NCBI RefSeq assembly: GCF_000332295.1
Contig: NZ_KB235930.1
Coordinates: 1,121,895-1,185,894 of the forward strand
Source: Fortiea contorta PCC 7126
Lineage (GTDB): Bacteria > Cyanobacteriota > Cyanobacteriia > Cyanobacteriales > Nostocaceae
DNA length: 64,000 nt
Direction: 5' to 3'
Below the pieces are notes generated by a model that did not search any database, had not been told where the DNA came from, and saw only the letters and a program-made list of their open reading frames with translations. This document shows, piece by piece, positions 9,922 through 18,893 of the stretch. Each line of letters starts with the position of its first letter. The stretch's first letter is position 1. A program made the position numbers and the translations under genes.

Positions 9922-10609
9922 GGCAATCTTAACATCAGCAATTTAGCAAATTTAACCGAAATAGTGTAAAAAAATATCTGTAAAAGTTAAAACATTTCTA
10001 GTTCAAATTATAGTTTGATAATTTTTGAGTGTTTTTGGTTAACAAACCATAGATAGCTTAACTGAATAATGAGGTTAATTGTGCATATTTCCTAATTTAA
10101 GACGTTTTCAATGAAAAACGAGAATAGGGGCTAGGGGCTAGGGGCTAGGGGTTAGGGGATAGGGGCTAGGGTTGAGAAATTCGGGGGGTGTTTTCATGAA
10201 ACTGACCGGAAAATGAATTTAGAGATCAAGCAAAAGCAACGTCTTGACAAAGGTTTCTGGGAAAAGGCGATTGTTTTGTGGAGATGTTTATTTGTTTTTG
10301 TGCTTCGGTACTGAGCATGGAGTGTGAAAATAGAGTTGGGTAATGATGACAATACTTACCCTAGAGACATGGGGTGGCAAATTTTGCCAGCTTTGATTAT
10401 GAGTCTGAAGATTGATTGCTGATGACAGTTTTCCGGTTCATCAGTTGGGTCAAAATTGTCGGGAGTGCTTCTGCATCTAATTTACCAACTGGAAATTTAC
10501 TCGTTGGCTAGTGTATAAGAGTATCGCTGTAGATAACTGTTTGTCACCACTAAGACTGATCTTTGTGGGTGACTTTTTCTGATGTTGCCGTTAAACCTAT
10601 CTATCGATC
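9922..10609. other. Divergent intergenic region with a heptad repeat
   Basis: Separates prs (minus) from the kinase gene (plus). Apart from the GGGGCTA repeat at about 10127-10171 I see only AT-rich promoter-type sequence, and no ORF of convincing composition. Confidence 0.5.
10127..10171. repeat. GGGGCTA heptamer repeat
   Basis: About six consecutive copies of the 7-mer GGGGCTA with single-base variants (GGGGTTA, GGGGATA), a typical Nostocales short tandem repeat. Confidence 0.85.
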
Positions 10610-12313
10610 ATGCAAGCACCCATCACAGTTGGCACTGTTTTACAAAATCGTTACCGCATAATTCAAATTCTCGGACAGGGGGGATTTGGTAAAACTTATT
10701 TGGCAGAAGATCACAGACGCTTTAATGAACTGTGTGCGATTAAGGAATTGATTCCGGGAACGACGGCGATTGATGTCTGGGAAAAAGCACAGGAAATGTT
10801 TCAGCGAGAAGCGGCGACTCTCTATCAAATCGAACATCCGCAAGTGCCGAAATTTCGAGAAAGATTTGAGCAGGACAAACGCTTGTTTCTAGTGGAAGAT
10901 TATGTTGCTGGTAAAACTTACCGGACTATACTTGCGGAACGTCAAGCGGTGGGTCAATCTTTGACAGAGGTGGAAGGGTTGCAGTTGATCCGCCGTTTGC
11001 TACCTGTGTTGGAGCATATTCATAGTCGGGGGATTATTCACCGGGATATCTCTCCGGAAAATATTATTTTGCGTGATGGTGATGGTTTACCGGTGTTAAT
11101 TGATTTTGGGGTGGTGAAAGAACTGGCGAGTCGATTGCAATCTCCCGATACTACAGCACCTGTGACTACGGTGGGTAAATTAGGCTACGCGCCTACGGAA
11201 CAATTGCAAACAGGGTCGGCTTATCCGAGTAGTGATTTGTATGGGCTGGCGGTGACGGTGATAGTTTTGTTGACTGGGAGAGAACCTGGGGATTTATTTG
11301 ATGAAACTCTACTAACTTGGAATTGGCAAAGATGGGTGAGAGTGAATCCGCGATTTGCTCAAGTTTTGCAGCGGATGTTAAGTTATGTGCCGGGCGATCG
11401 CTATCAAAGTGCTGCTGATGTTGCTCAGGCATTACAATCTGTAGACCAACCCGGTGTTTCTGCTCCTGAATTATCTCAAGTACAAACAATTGCTGTTGGT
11501 GGACGCCCTGATTTGGCGACGTCTGCAGCACCTAAAAAACCTGATCCGGTAATTACAACTAGCAATCAAAGTTCTGTTTTAGATAGTCCGTTGGCGATTG
11601 GGGCTATCGGTGCGGCTGTGGTGATTTTGGCGGGTGTTGGTTCTTGGGCGCTGGTAAGTTCTATTCGCTCTCAATCTCAGGCTCCATCGGCACAAACACC
11701 ACCACAAAATTTTCCCGATCCTGTGATTTCTGGTGGTTCTACTTTTTCACCTGTGCCCACATCTACGCCCACGGCTAATGAGCCGATTCGATTGAGCAAG
11801 CGTCTCAATTTGGGAGCATCTAATATTGCTACAGTTGAAAGTACTCTGAAGGAAAATCAAATAATTCAATACTCTTTTTCTGGACGCAAGGGGTTAAGGT
11901 TAAATGCATTTGTTGACCCTGGTAACAGTATTTTGTTAACAGTTTTAGATGCTAATCAACAACCTATTGATGCTCAGGCGAAAGAAGTATCTTCTTATGA
12001 AGGTATATTACCGACAAATGGTAGATATACTATTGAGTTGACGCTAGCTCCAGGAATTACAGAACTTGACTATTCTCTAAATGTGTCTTTAGAAACATTA
12101 GTTAAACCGTCGCCTGTACCAACACTCACAGTAACACCGACGGACACACCTACACAAATACCGAATATTCCTACACCAATATTGACACCAACACCCAGGG
12201 TAACACCAAGAGAAACACCAGTAGAAACACCAGTAGAAACACCGACTGTTGAGCCGGAAAATGACCCAAATGCTACTCAACAAATCGATCCGGTGACTAT
12301 TCCTAATAATTAG
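10610..12313 (+). CDS. Transmembrane serine/threonine protein kinase
   Basis: A 567-residue Hanks-type kinase. The Gly-rich loop (LGQGGFGKTYLAED) is near residue 21, the catalytic Lys is in AIKEL, HRDISPENI is near residue 143, DFG near 162, and the activation segment includes GKLGYAPTEQL. The HRD loop has Ser in place of the usual Leu/Lys context (HRDISPEN), a variant common in cyanobacterial kinases. A membrane helix lies at about 325-350, followed by an outside domain with a PPC-like beta fold (about 395-500) and a Pro/Thr-rich tail of TPTPTP-like repeats. The layout suggests a receptor kinase sensing an envelope signal. The 21-bp tandem repeat starts 18 bp after the stop. Confidence 0.93.
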   Translation: MQAPITVGTVLQNRYRIIQILGQGGFGKTYLAEDHRRFNELCAIKELIPGTTAIDVWEKAQEMFQREAATLYQIEHPQVPKFRERFEQDKRLFLVEDYVAGKTYRTILAERQAVGQSLTEVEGLQLIRRLLPVLEHIHSRGIIHRDISPENIILRDGDGLPVLIDFGVVKELASRLQSPDTTAPVTTVGKLGYAPTEQLQTGSAYPSSDLYGLAVTVIVLLTGREPGDLFDETLLTWNWQRWVRVNPRFAQVLQRMLSYVPGDRYQSAADVAQALQSVDQPGVSAPELSQVQTIAVGGRPDLATSAAPKKPDPVITTSNQSSVLDSPLAIGAIGAAVVILAGVGSWALVSSIRSQSQAPSAQTPPQNFPDPVISGGSTFSPVPTSTPTANEPIRLSKRLNLGASNIATVESTLKENQIIQYSFSGRKGLRLNAFVDPGNSILLTVLDANQQPIDAQAKEVSSYEGILPTNGRYTIELTLAPGITELDYSLNVSLETLVKPSPVPTLTVTPTDTPTQIPNIPTPILTPTPRVTPRETPVETPVETPTVEPENDPNATQQIDPVTIPNN

Positions 12314-12330
12314 GGGATCGGGTAGGCGAA

Positions 12331-12729
12331 GCTTGAAGCTCAAAGGCTGACGCTTGAGGTTCAAAGGCTCACAGTTGAGGTTCAAAGGCTGACGCTTGAG
12401 GCTCAAAGGCTCACAGTTGAGGTTCAAAGGCTGACGCTTGAGGCTCAAAGGCTCACAGTTGAGGTTCAAAGGCTGACGCTTGAGGCTTAAAGGCTCATGC
12501 TTGAGGTTCAAAGGCTGACGCTTGAGGTTCAAAGGCTGACGCTTGAGGTTCAAAGGCTCATGCTTGAGGTTCAAAGGCTCATGCTTGAGGTTCAAAGGCT
12601 GACGCTTGAGGTTCAAAGGCTGACGCTTGAGGTTCAAAGGCTCATGCTTGAGGTTCAAAGGCTCATGCTTGAGGTTCAAAGGCTGACGCTTGAGGCTTAA
12701 AGGCTCATGCTTGAGGTTCAAAGGCTGAT
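12331..12729. repeat. 19-copy 21-bp tandem repeat
   Basis: Nineteen contiguous 21-bp units (399 bp) of the form GCTTGAGGTTCAAAGGCTSAY. The left part (units 2-7) alternates two unit types as a 42-bp higher-order repeat. The right part alternates units ending GAC and CAT in a pattern with an 84-bp period. Because 21 is a multiple of 3, all frames stay open on long stretches and give false heptapeptide ORFs on both strands (LEVQRLT on plus, LNLKHEP on minus). Two units carry TTA for TTC and so break the plus frame, which argues against coding. Confidence 0.93.
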
Positions 12730-12807
12730 GCTTTAATCCCTGTGCTCCATGTCCCATGCTTTATTTGCCTAAGTAATATTAATTGTTGTTTACTTAATTA
12801 AAATAAG

Positions 12808-13494
12808 TTGTTGAATACATTACTGATTGCTGGAACTGATACAGACGCTGGGAAAACGGTTTTGACGACAGCGTTAGCGGCTTATTGGCAAAAGTATTAT
12901 TCCCACTGCAGGTGGGGAATTATGAAACCGATTCAGTCGGGGGTGGGCGATCGCGAGTGGTATCAAAGGCTGTTTAATTTAGAGCAGACTGCTGAGGAAA
13001 TAACACCTTTGTATTTTCAAGCACCGCTGGCGCCTCCCATTGCTGCAGCCAAAGAAAATCGCGGTGTGGATTTGGCTGTGGTTTGGGAAGCTTTATCTAA
13101 ATTGCGATCGCGCCGGGATTTTGTCTTAATTGAAGCTTTAGGGGGTTTAGGCTCACCAGTGACTGCAGAATTGACGGTAGCAGATTTAGCTGGAGAATGG
13201 CGATTACCCACAGTTTTGGTGGTGCCTGTGAGATTAGGTGCGATCGCCCAAGCGGTAGCAAATGTGGCTTTAGCTAGGCAAGCACGAGTAAATCTCAAGG
13301 GCATTGTACTTAACTGCACACAACCCCGTACAGATACAGAAATCGCCGATTTGACGCCCGCAGACTTAGTGCGATCGCTGACAAATACTCCTGTTTTAGG
13401 CTGTTTCCCTTACTTAGATCAACTCGATGATTTAGACACACTAGCTCAAATAGCCTCAGACTTGGATTTAGGAAGGATGAAGGGTGAAGGATGA
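12808..13494 (+). CDS. bioD: Dethiobiotin synthase
   Basis: BioD closes the ureido ring of biotin using DAPA, CO2 and ATP. The product (228 residues) has the P-loop [12 protein letters not shown] at its start, MKPIQSG, the [11 protein letters not shown] motif, where the family more often has EGAGG, and [12 protein letters not shown]. The start is TTG at 12808; no ATG lies close enough to retain the P-loop strand. The last residues (GRMKGEG) are encoded by the beginning of a heptad repeat, so the native stop has apparently been replaced. No other biotin gene is adjacent. Confidence 0.88.
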   Translation: MLNTLLIAGTDTDAGKTVLTTALAAYWQKYYSHCRWGIMKPIQSGVGDREWYQRLFNLEQTAEEITPLYFQAPLAPPIAAAKENRGVDLAVVWEALSKLRSRRDFVLIEALGGLGSPVTAELTVADLAGEWRLPTVLVVPVRLGAIAQAVANVALARQARVNLKGIVLNCTQPRTDTEIADLTPADLVRSLTNTPVLGCFPYLDQLDDLDTLAQIASDLDLGRMKGEG

Positions 13495-13562
13495 AGGGTG
13501 AAGGGTGAAGGATGAAGGGTGAAGGATGAAGGATGAAGGGTGAAGGATGAAGGATGAAGGCG
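13470..13562. repeat. Heptad repeat AGGATGA/AGGGTGA overlapping the bioD stop
   Basis: About thirteen tandem 7-mers alternating AGGATGA and AGGGTGA. The first units encode the end of BioD and supply its TGA stop. On the minus strand they read as a false ILHPSPF peptide repeat. Confidence 0.88.
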
Positions 13563-13660
13563 ATAGATGGGGATTTGATCGTGCCCAATGCCCCTGCCCA
13601 AACTTGCAGCAAGTGGGGGAGGATGTCACACTGAAAAGATAACTTCAGTTAGCTATCTGT

Positions 13661-14878
13661 ATGGTATCTACCTTCCCACATCCCGCTTCTGTTGATTTAT
13701 CTCGCGTTCGTCTTTCTATCCGTTCATTGCACCCTCTATTGGTAGAATGGCGGCGGCGATTGCATCAACAACCAGAGTTGGGCTTTCAAGAAAAACTAAC
13801 TGCTGAATTCATTTCCCAGAAGTTGCAAGCATGGGGAATTGAGCATCAAACGGGTGTCGCCCAGACTGGTATTGTGGCTGTGATTAAGGGCGCAAAAGTC
13901 AGCAGTGAGAAAGTGTTGGCGATTCGGGCTGATATGGATGCTTTACCCATTCAAGAACTGAATGAGGTGGAATATCGTTCTCAGCGTGATGGAGTGATGC
14001 ACGCTTGTGGTCACGATGGACATACAGCGATCGCTTTAGGTACAGCATACTATCTCCAACAACATCGCCACGACTTTGGCGGTACTGTGAAAATTATTTT
14101 CCAGCCAGCGGAAGAAGGGCCTGGTGGAGCCAAGCCGATGATTGAAGCTGGGGTACTGAAAAACCCTGATGTTGATGCGATTATCGGTTTGCATTTGTGG
14201 AACAATTTACCACTGGGGACGGCTGGTGTCCGGAGTGGGGCTTTAATGGCGGCGGTCGAGTCTTTCAATTGCCAGATTTTAGGTAAAGGTGGACATGGTG
14301 CTATGCCACATCAAACTATTGATGCGGTTGTGGTTGCTGCCCAGATTGTCAATGCTTTACAAAGTATTGTGGCACGTAATGTGAATCCAATTGATTCTGC
14401 GGTAGTCACTGTGGGTGAACTTCATGCTGGTACTAAGCGGAATGTAATTGCTGATTCAGCCAGAATGAGTGGTACAGTGCGCTATTTTAATCCCAATTTT
14501 AAGGGCTTTTTTCACCAGCGAATTGAGCAAGTAATCGCGGGAATTTGTCAGAGTTATGGAGCGAAATATGACTTGGAATATTGGGCACTATACCCGCCTG
14601 TAATTAATGATGGCGCTGTGGCTGAATTAGTGCGGTCAGTTGCACAAGAAGTGATAGAAACTCCGATGGGTGTTGTTCCTGAATGCCAAACTATGGCAGC
14701 AGAAGATATGTCATATTTTTTGGAAGCTGTGCCCGGTTGCTATTTCTTTTTAGGTGCTGCTAATCCCAGCAAAAATTTAGATTATCCTCATCATCATCCC
14801 CGATTTGATTTTGATGAAACTGCTTTGCCTATGGGTGTGGAAATATTTGTGCGCTGTGTGGAAAAGTTTTTGAATTGA
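13661..14878 (+). CDS. M20 family metallo-amidohydrolase
   Basis: A 405-residue member of the M20D family (N-acyl-amino-acid / hippurate / IAA-amino-acid hydrolases), two-metal enzymes that hydrolyse N-acylated amino acids. Metal and catalytic motifs are visible: RADMDALPIQE near residue 90, HACGHDGHTA near 113, FQPAEEGPGGA near 147 with the catalytic Glu pair, GLHLWN near 177, and the distal His of HHHPRFD near 375. The dimerisation lid domain spans about 190-300. It has no signal peptide, so it is cytoplasmic. The substrate cannot be told from sequence. Confidence 0.92.
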   Translation: MVSTFPHPASVDLSRVRLSIRSLHPLLVEWRRRLHQQPELGFQEKLTAEFISQKLQAWGIEHQTGVAQTGIVAVIKGAKVSSEKVLAIRADMDALPIQELNEVEYRSQRDGVMHACGHDGHTAIALGTAYYLQQHRHDFGGTVKIIFQPAEEGPGGAKPMIEAGVLKNPDVDAIIGLHLWNNLPLGTAGVRSGALMAAVESFNCQILGKGGHGAMPHQTIDAVVVAAQIVNALQSIVARNVNPIDSAVVTVGELHAGTKRNVIADSARMSGTVRYFNPNFKGFFHQRIEQVIAGICQSYGAKYDLEYWALYPPVINDGAVAELVRSVAQEVIETPMGVVPECQTMAAEDMSYFLEAVPGCYFFLGAANPSKNLDYPHHHPRFDFDETALPMGVEIFVRCVEKFLN

Positions 14879-14910
14879 GGCGGTGAAATGGTGTTATACC
14901 GATTATTTAA

Positions 14911-15084
14911 AAAGTTGAAAATGGCGATTTGAGTGAATTCGATGTTATTCGCCGCCGTTTACTGCTGGCAGAAAAAAGAGCGGTTAATGAGGGAATGTGG
15001 AAGCAAATTCTTTCAGAAGAAATTGTGCGATCGCGCATAAAAACTATTGATGAACAATTGCTTCAACTTGAGGACAATTCATAG
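14911..15084 (+). pseudogene. C-terminal relic, possibly of a cation:proton antiporter
   Basis: A frame with no start codon but convincing protein-like composition: KNGDLSEFDVIRRRLLLAE, then an Ala/Val/Glu/Trp helix, SEEIVRSRIKTIDEQL and a stop at 15082-15084. It resembles the soluble C-terminal helical tail of NhaP/CPA1-type antiporters. The transmembrane part is absent; the upstream sequence reaches an in-frame TAA at 14908. I read it as the remnant of a deleted gene; the family assignment is tentative. Confidence 0.45.
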
Positions 15085-15089
15085 CTTCT

Positions 15090-15656
15090 TTAAGATCCTG
15101 GCGATAAGGGTTTGTAGTTGTTTTGACTTTTAATCACCCTACCGGAACTAGTGAAAGAAATTCCTTGCTGAAAGTCAGTACCAATCATGACTGCCTCTAC
15201 TATCGGTTCAGAGATTTCTTTTTGGGCTACCCACTCGACAATAAAGTTTGCTCCTAAACCGCCGCTGGTGTCATTTCTATTCACAAAAAAATCTGTCGAA
15301 CCTAGGGCATCAAGTTGAATAGGGCGCTCTAAATGTTGCTTAACTAATTTTCCTGCTGAGTCATAATAACGCACAGAAGTAATGATCATAGGATTGGTTA
15401 AATCTGTATTACGAATACTGAGCGTAACTGCTAGTTGAAAAGTCTCCTGCCGATTGTGATGATAAATATGAGAATAGACAGGAACATAGATAGTTTGACC
15501 GGCTGCTGCTTGAAAATTTTTAGCCAAAGTCACTGCCTTTTGAGATGGAGTTGCCACAGTAGTATTCGGTTGTGACTTTGATGGCATCTGAGTTGATTTA
15601 CAAGACGCAAGCAGAATTACAGCGATCGCTAAATAGAAATGTGGATACAGTTTCAT
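15090..15656 (-). CDS. DUF3124 lipoprotein
   Basis: The 188-residue product has a lipoprotein signal (hydrophobic residues 6-16, lipobox LLASC with Cys at about 19) and a single beta-rich domain of the DUF3124 type. Recognisable segments are IYVPVYSHIYH, LSIRNTD, YYDSAGKLV, and GGLGANFIVEW. Function is unknown; it is probably periplasmic and membrane attached. It sits 10 bp downstream of the sensor kinase gene on the same strand, so it is likely cotranscribed with it. Confidence 0.82.
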   Translation of the reverse strand: MKLYPHFYLAIAVILLASCKSTQMPSKSQPNTTVATPSQKAVTLAKNFQAAAGQTIYVPVYSHIYHHNRQETFQLAVTLSIRNTDLTNPMIITSVRYYDSAGKLVKQHLERPIQLDALGSTDFFVNRNDTSGGLGANFIVEWVAQKEISEPIVEAVMIGTDFQQGISFTSSGRVIKSQNNYKPLSPGS

Positions 15657-15666
15657 TAAAGGTGAT

Positions 15667-16947
15667 TTAGGAATGGCTCAATAGCGGTAATTTTATCTGG
15701 AAAGTCGAGCCTTTAGCCTCATTGCTGATCGCATGAATGTTACCGCCGTGAGCTTGGACAATTTGTTGCGCGATCGCCAATCCCAACCCAAATCCGCCGC
15801 TTTCTCTGGCACGTTCTGTGTCAACCCGGTAAAAGCGATCAAAAATGTAAGGTAAATCTGCCTGTGGAATTCCAATTCCAGTATCGATGACCTGAATTAT
15901 TGCCCGATCTGGGTGAAATTCTAAGCGTAACCAGACACTACCACCAGACAAAGTGTATTTGCAAGCGTTGTTGAGCAAGTTTTCAACAGCTTGGCGCAGC
16001 AAATCAGGGTCAGCCCACACTTCAATGGGTTGTTCTGGTAAATGGCTGATCAAGTTGAGCGAGGCTTTTGCAGCTTGAGTATTGTAATCAACAGCTAAAT
16101 TCTCTAGCAAGCTATTAAGATTAACTTTTTTGAGAGATTCGGGAGTTAATTTTCCCTGATGCCGAGCTAACAGCAGTAGGTTATTAACTAAGGTACTCAT
16201 CGACTTGGCGCTATCAATGATGTTTTCCAGTGAGGGATGGATTTGGGGACGATCTGCCGCCATTAACTGCCCAACTTGGGCATTAGTCAAAATGGCAGAC
16301 AGAGGCGATCGCAATTCATGAGAAGCATCTGATGTAAAGCGTTGCAGCTGGTTATAAGCTTCCTGAACGGGCTGCATAGCTATACCACCAAGCACCCAAC
16401 CTGTAAGTCCAATTAACCCCAGTGCTATAGGCACAGCCAGCGTCAACATTAACTGAAATTGTCTGAGATCGTTTTGAGTCTCTGTCAGCGGGATAGCAAC
16501 TTGAAGATAGCCGATGACCGAATTTCCGCCTTGAACAGGTAGCGTGACTTGACGAAGCGAAAGCGCCTCACCTGTTAACGGGTCAACGGACTTAATAGTG
16601 AGAAACCCAGATGCTGTTTGTAACTGGTCTGGAGGTGGAGTACCAAAAAACCGTTTGAGTTTGCCATTTGGGTCATACCAGCGAACATAAACCAGTTCAA
16701 TATCAGCGGGGTGAGAACCACTACCCAATAGCGGTATATTGCTTAAATCGACTTGTTTTTGTCCTTGATACAGCCGATACTGCGAACTGGCTGCCATTAG
16801 CTCTGCTCTTTTATAAAGCAATTGATCTAATGCTTTGAGCTTGTCTTTAACTTCAAGATGATAAATCACCCCAGCAAAGAGAACGAGAATGCACCCCATT
16901 GAAAGGGTAAACCAACCAGCTAAGTTACGACGACTGCGGTTAAACAC
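15667..16947 (-). CDS. rppB: Sensor histidine kinase, RppB-like
   Basis: A 426-residue kinase with an N-terminal membrane helix (about 12-32), a periplasmic domain to about residue 165, a second helix (about 166-190), then a dimerisation/phosphoacceptor segment [14 protein letters not shown] (His near 211) and a HATPase domain with N box ([11 protein letters not shown]), G1 (DTGIGI) and G2 ([10 protein letters not shown]) boxes. The periplasmic domain (LYKRAEL..., [15 protein letters not shown]) matches the cyanobacterial RppB/NrsS group, linked in Synechocystis to redox or nickel signalling. It lies downstream of rppA. No His/Asp-rich metal-binding segment typical of the nickel sensor is obvious, so I prefer the RppB reading. 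Confidence 0.88.
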   Translation of the reverse strand: MFNRSRRNLAGWFTLSMGCILVLFAGVIYHLEVKDKLKALDQLLYKRAELMAASSQYRLYQGQKQVDLSNIPLLGSGSHPADIELVYVRWYDPNGKLKRFFGTPPPDQLQTASGFLTIKSVDPLTGEALSLRQVTLPVQGGNSVIGYLQVAIPLTETQNDLRQFQLMLTLAVPIALGLIGLTGWVLGGIAMQPVQEAYNQLQRFTSDASHELRSPLSAILTNAQVGQLMAADRPQIHPSLENIIDSAKSMSTLVNNLLLLARHQGKLTPESLKKVNLNSLLENLAVDYNTQAAKASLNLISHLPEQPIEVWADPDLLRQAVENLLNNACKYTLSGGSVWLRLEFHPDRAIIQVIDTGIGIPQADLPYIFDRFYRVDTERARESGGFGLGLAIAQQIVQAHGGNIHAISNEAKGSTFQIKLPLLSHS

Positions 16948-17020
16948 AAATAGAAGAATTCAGGAGTCAGAATTCAGAATTCAAGGTGTTTTACTTGATT
17001 GTAGACTCACAAATTAAATC

Positions 17021-17701
17021 TCAAGATGATTCTGGAGGGCTGAGGCGATAGCCCATACCATAGACGGTTTCAATCCAATCGGCTGCGCCAACTGTCTGCA
17101 AACGTTGGCGAAGTTTCCGAACTAGAACGGTGATTGCATTGCTCTCTGGCTCACTACCCCACTCCCATACAGTTTGCTCTATTTGATGGCGAGACAGGAC
17201 TTGTCTAGGATGACGCAGGAAATACTCTAGTAATTGAAATTCTTGGCTAGAAAGGGAAACGATCGCCCCTTGTCGCTCTAAAATTAGTCTATCGAGATGA
17301 AGTTGCAAGTCTGCTAAACAGAGGGTGTCTCCTTGCCAGAGGGGCGATCGCCTCCTTAATGCCCGCACCCGTGCCATGAATTCTATAATATCAATTGGTT
17401 TGACTAGGTAATCATCTGCTCCTGCATCTAATCCTGTTACCTTATCGAGTGTGGTATCTTTAGCTGTGATCATTAATACTGGAGCAGTTTTACCCGCAGC
17501 GCGATACTGTTGACACAGACTTAGCCCACTTATCCTGGGTAACATCCAATCCAAAATCAGCAAGTCATATTCTTTTTGGGTCAAAAGCCATTGAGCAGTT
17601 TCTCCATCATTGACACCATCAACGTTGTGTCCAGCCTGGGAAAGAACCGTTTGCAGCGGCATTAATTGCTTTGGATCGTCCTCGGCTAGTAAGATTTTCA
17701 T
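17021..17701 (-). CDS. rppA: OmpR-type response regulator, RppA-like
   Basis: A two-domain response regulator. The receiver has the acidic pocket (AEDD), phosphoacceptor Asp in LLILDWMLP (near 52), the Thr of MITAKD and Lys of VKPID. The C-terminal OmpR/PhoB winged helix spans about 125-225 (SSQEFQLLEYFLRHPRQVLSR, VRKLRQRL, ETVYGMGYRL). I choose the ATG at 17701 rather than the GTG immediately upstream. It precedes the rppB-like kinase gene on the same strand with a 73-bp gap, as in RppA/RppB pairs. The divergent neighbour at 17821 shares the promoter region. Confidence 0.9.
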   Translation of the reverse strand: MKILLAEDDPKQLMPLQTVLSQAGHNVDGVNDGETAQWLLTQKEYDLLILDWMLPRISGLSLCQQYRAAGKTAPVLMITAKDTTLDKVTGLDAGADDYLVKPIDIIEFMARVRALRRRSPLWQGDTLCLADLQLHLDRLILERQGAIVSLSSQEFQLLEYFLRHPRQVLSRHQIEQTVWEWGSEPESNAITVLVRKLRQRLQTVGAADWIETVYGMGYRLSPPESS

Positions 17702-17820
17702 CACCTTTGTGCGGCTCGGACTTATTCAGAATAATGCATTGAGGCAATTTCAGCGTCTTTCATCAGTCAGAATTAATGTGTGATTAAGTATAACTTGGCA
17801 AAATCACAGGCAGGTGTAGT

Positions 17821-18207
17821 GTGTGGCATATTAGCAAACGTTGGCTGCAAGGGTTGGGATTAGAATTTTGCTTGCCTCTACCACTGGTAGCGATCGTGTT
17901 TTGGTTTGGCTGTAGTTTCTTGGCTGCTCAAGAGTTAAGCCAATCTTACTCTACTGAAAAAAAACTTCAGTCAGATACTCAACTTGAAGCACGGCTATCA
18001 GTCAATGTGTTGCTGATTAATGCCACTGTTAACCGAACTAGGAGAATTACCCAGGTTGAAGTCGAAACAGCAGACCCCATCCTGAAGCGATTGGAATTAG
18101 AACTGCCAACAATAGAATTCAGCCAGATAGAAGCGACAGTTGCCCAAGAACTAGGGCTACCTCGTCAGGATGTGAGGAAATTAGTACGGTATGAGATTGT
18201 GGAATAA
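17821..18207 (+). CDS. Small membrane protein divergent from rppA
   Basis: A 128-residue protein starting with GTG. One hydrophobic segment at about residues 15-36 may be a membrane anchor. The rest is a soluble domain ending with DPILKRLELELPTIEFSQIEATVAQELGLPRQDVRKLVRYEI, which looks like two short alpha/beta elements and suggests a conserved cyanobacterial family. It is encoded head to head with rppA and may belong to that regulon. I do not recognise a function. Confidence 0.65.
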   Translation: MWHISKRWLQGLGLEFCLPLPLVAIVFWFGCSFLAAQELSQSYSTEKKLQSDTQLEARLSVNVLLINATVNRTRRITQVEVETADPILKRLELELPTIEFSQIEATVAQELGLPRQDVRKLVRYEIVE

Positions 18208-18222
18208 CATAATAGTTGCGAT

Positions 18223-18313
18223 TAGACTTCTTGCATAAATCTTTTTTTGTTTCGCGCAAAGGCGCAAAGACGCAAAGAAGAACGCGAAAATTAGGACTTT
18301 TGCAAGAGGTCTA
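18223..18313. mobile_element. MITE-like element with 13-bp inverted ends
   Basis: TAGACTTCTTGCA at 18223-18235 is matched by TGCAAGAGGTCTA at 18301-18313 (one mismatch). The 91-bp body holds the GGCGCAAAGACGCAAAG motif that is dispersed widely in cyanobacterial genomes. No coding capacity. Confidence 0.55.
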
Positions 18314-18375
18314 TTGAACATCTTCCCAATTTGTACGTTGATTGCTTGTCCTTTAATTGCTTTCTTTTTATAACA

Positions 18376-18651
18376 ATGGAATTTGATTTTAATAATTTAG
18401 AGCCTTTATTAGCGACTTTAACTAATCTTTTTGCAAACGCTGGCTCTGCAAAACAGGTGGCGGTACTTGCAGAGGCGACGGCCAAGATTGTGCAAATAGA
18501 TTATGACAACTGGAACGGTGGAACTGAAATTTATAATTTCTACTTAACAATTCCTGATTATCTAGTTAGCCAAATTGCTAATGAGCAAGAGAACTTACCA
18601 TTTTTGTTGAAAAGTAGATTACCATATTCTCGAATTAGTAGAATAGATTAA
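18376..18651 (+). CDS. Short protein, possibly the N-terminal module of a larger lost gene
   Basis: A 91-residue frame from the ATG at 18376 (an upstream ATG at 18331 adds unlikely residues). The middle contains IDYDNWNGGTEIYNFYLTIP, a DNWNGGT motif I associate with N-terminal modules of larger, sometimes conflict-related, proteins; this recollection is not firm. The product stops soon after, close to an IS insertion and other gene debris, so it may be a truncated gene. Function unknown. Confidence 0.5.
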   Translation: MEFDFNNLEPLLATLTNLFANAGSAKQVAVLAEATAKIVQIDYDNWNGGTEIYNFYLTIPDYLVSQIANEQENLPFLLKSRLPYSRISRID

Positions 18652-18668
18652 AAAACCTATGGTAATGA

Positions 18669-18880
18669 TTAATTAAATCTCAATCCTTCTATTGATGTGT
18701 TTTCTACTATTATCTTTGCTGTAGCGGCTATAGATGCTAAATAGAAAATCCAGGCATCACCAGTATGTTCACTATATGTCCAATCTCCTAATGGTTCACC
18801 TTCAGTAGTGGTGACTTTGTATATTTTCCTTGGAATCAACGGTATATTTGTAACCATCATTTGTTAATACAGAAGTTGAT
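18669..18880 (-). pseudogene. Frameshifted remnant beside the IS4 element
   Basis: A 63-codon ATG frame (18669-18860) ends IYKVTTTEGEPLGDWTYSE...SIEGLRFN. Upstream of it, a different frame reads ...TSVLTNDGYKYTVDSKEN up to the same point. Joining the two at SKEN/IYK gives one continuous protein-like sequence, so a single frameshift probably split the gene. The IS4-family element is inserted just upstream (18894), separating it from whatever came before. Across the restored insertion point I find no start codon, so the gene was probably partial already. Confidence 0.4.
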
Positions 18881-18893
18881 ACATCTATTTTAG

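Noticed and set aside
12331-12729. CRISPR array
   Set aside because: Units are contiguous with no unique spacers, and no cas genes are near.
12098-12757. 219-codon minus-strand ORF of LNLKHEP/LNLKRQP repeats and a plus-strand LEVQRLT frame
   Set aside because: Both are read-throughs of the 21-bp tandem repeat; units contain TTA stops in the plus frame, flanks are non-coding or antisense to the kinase gene.
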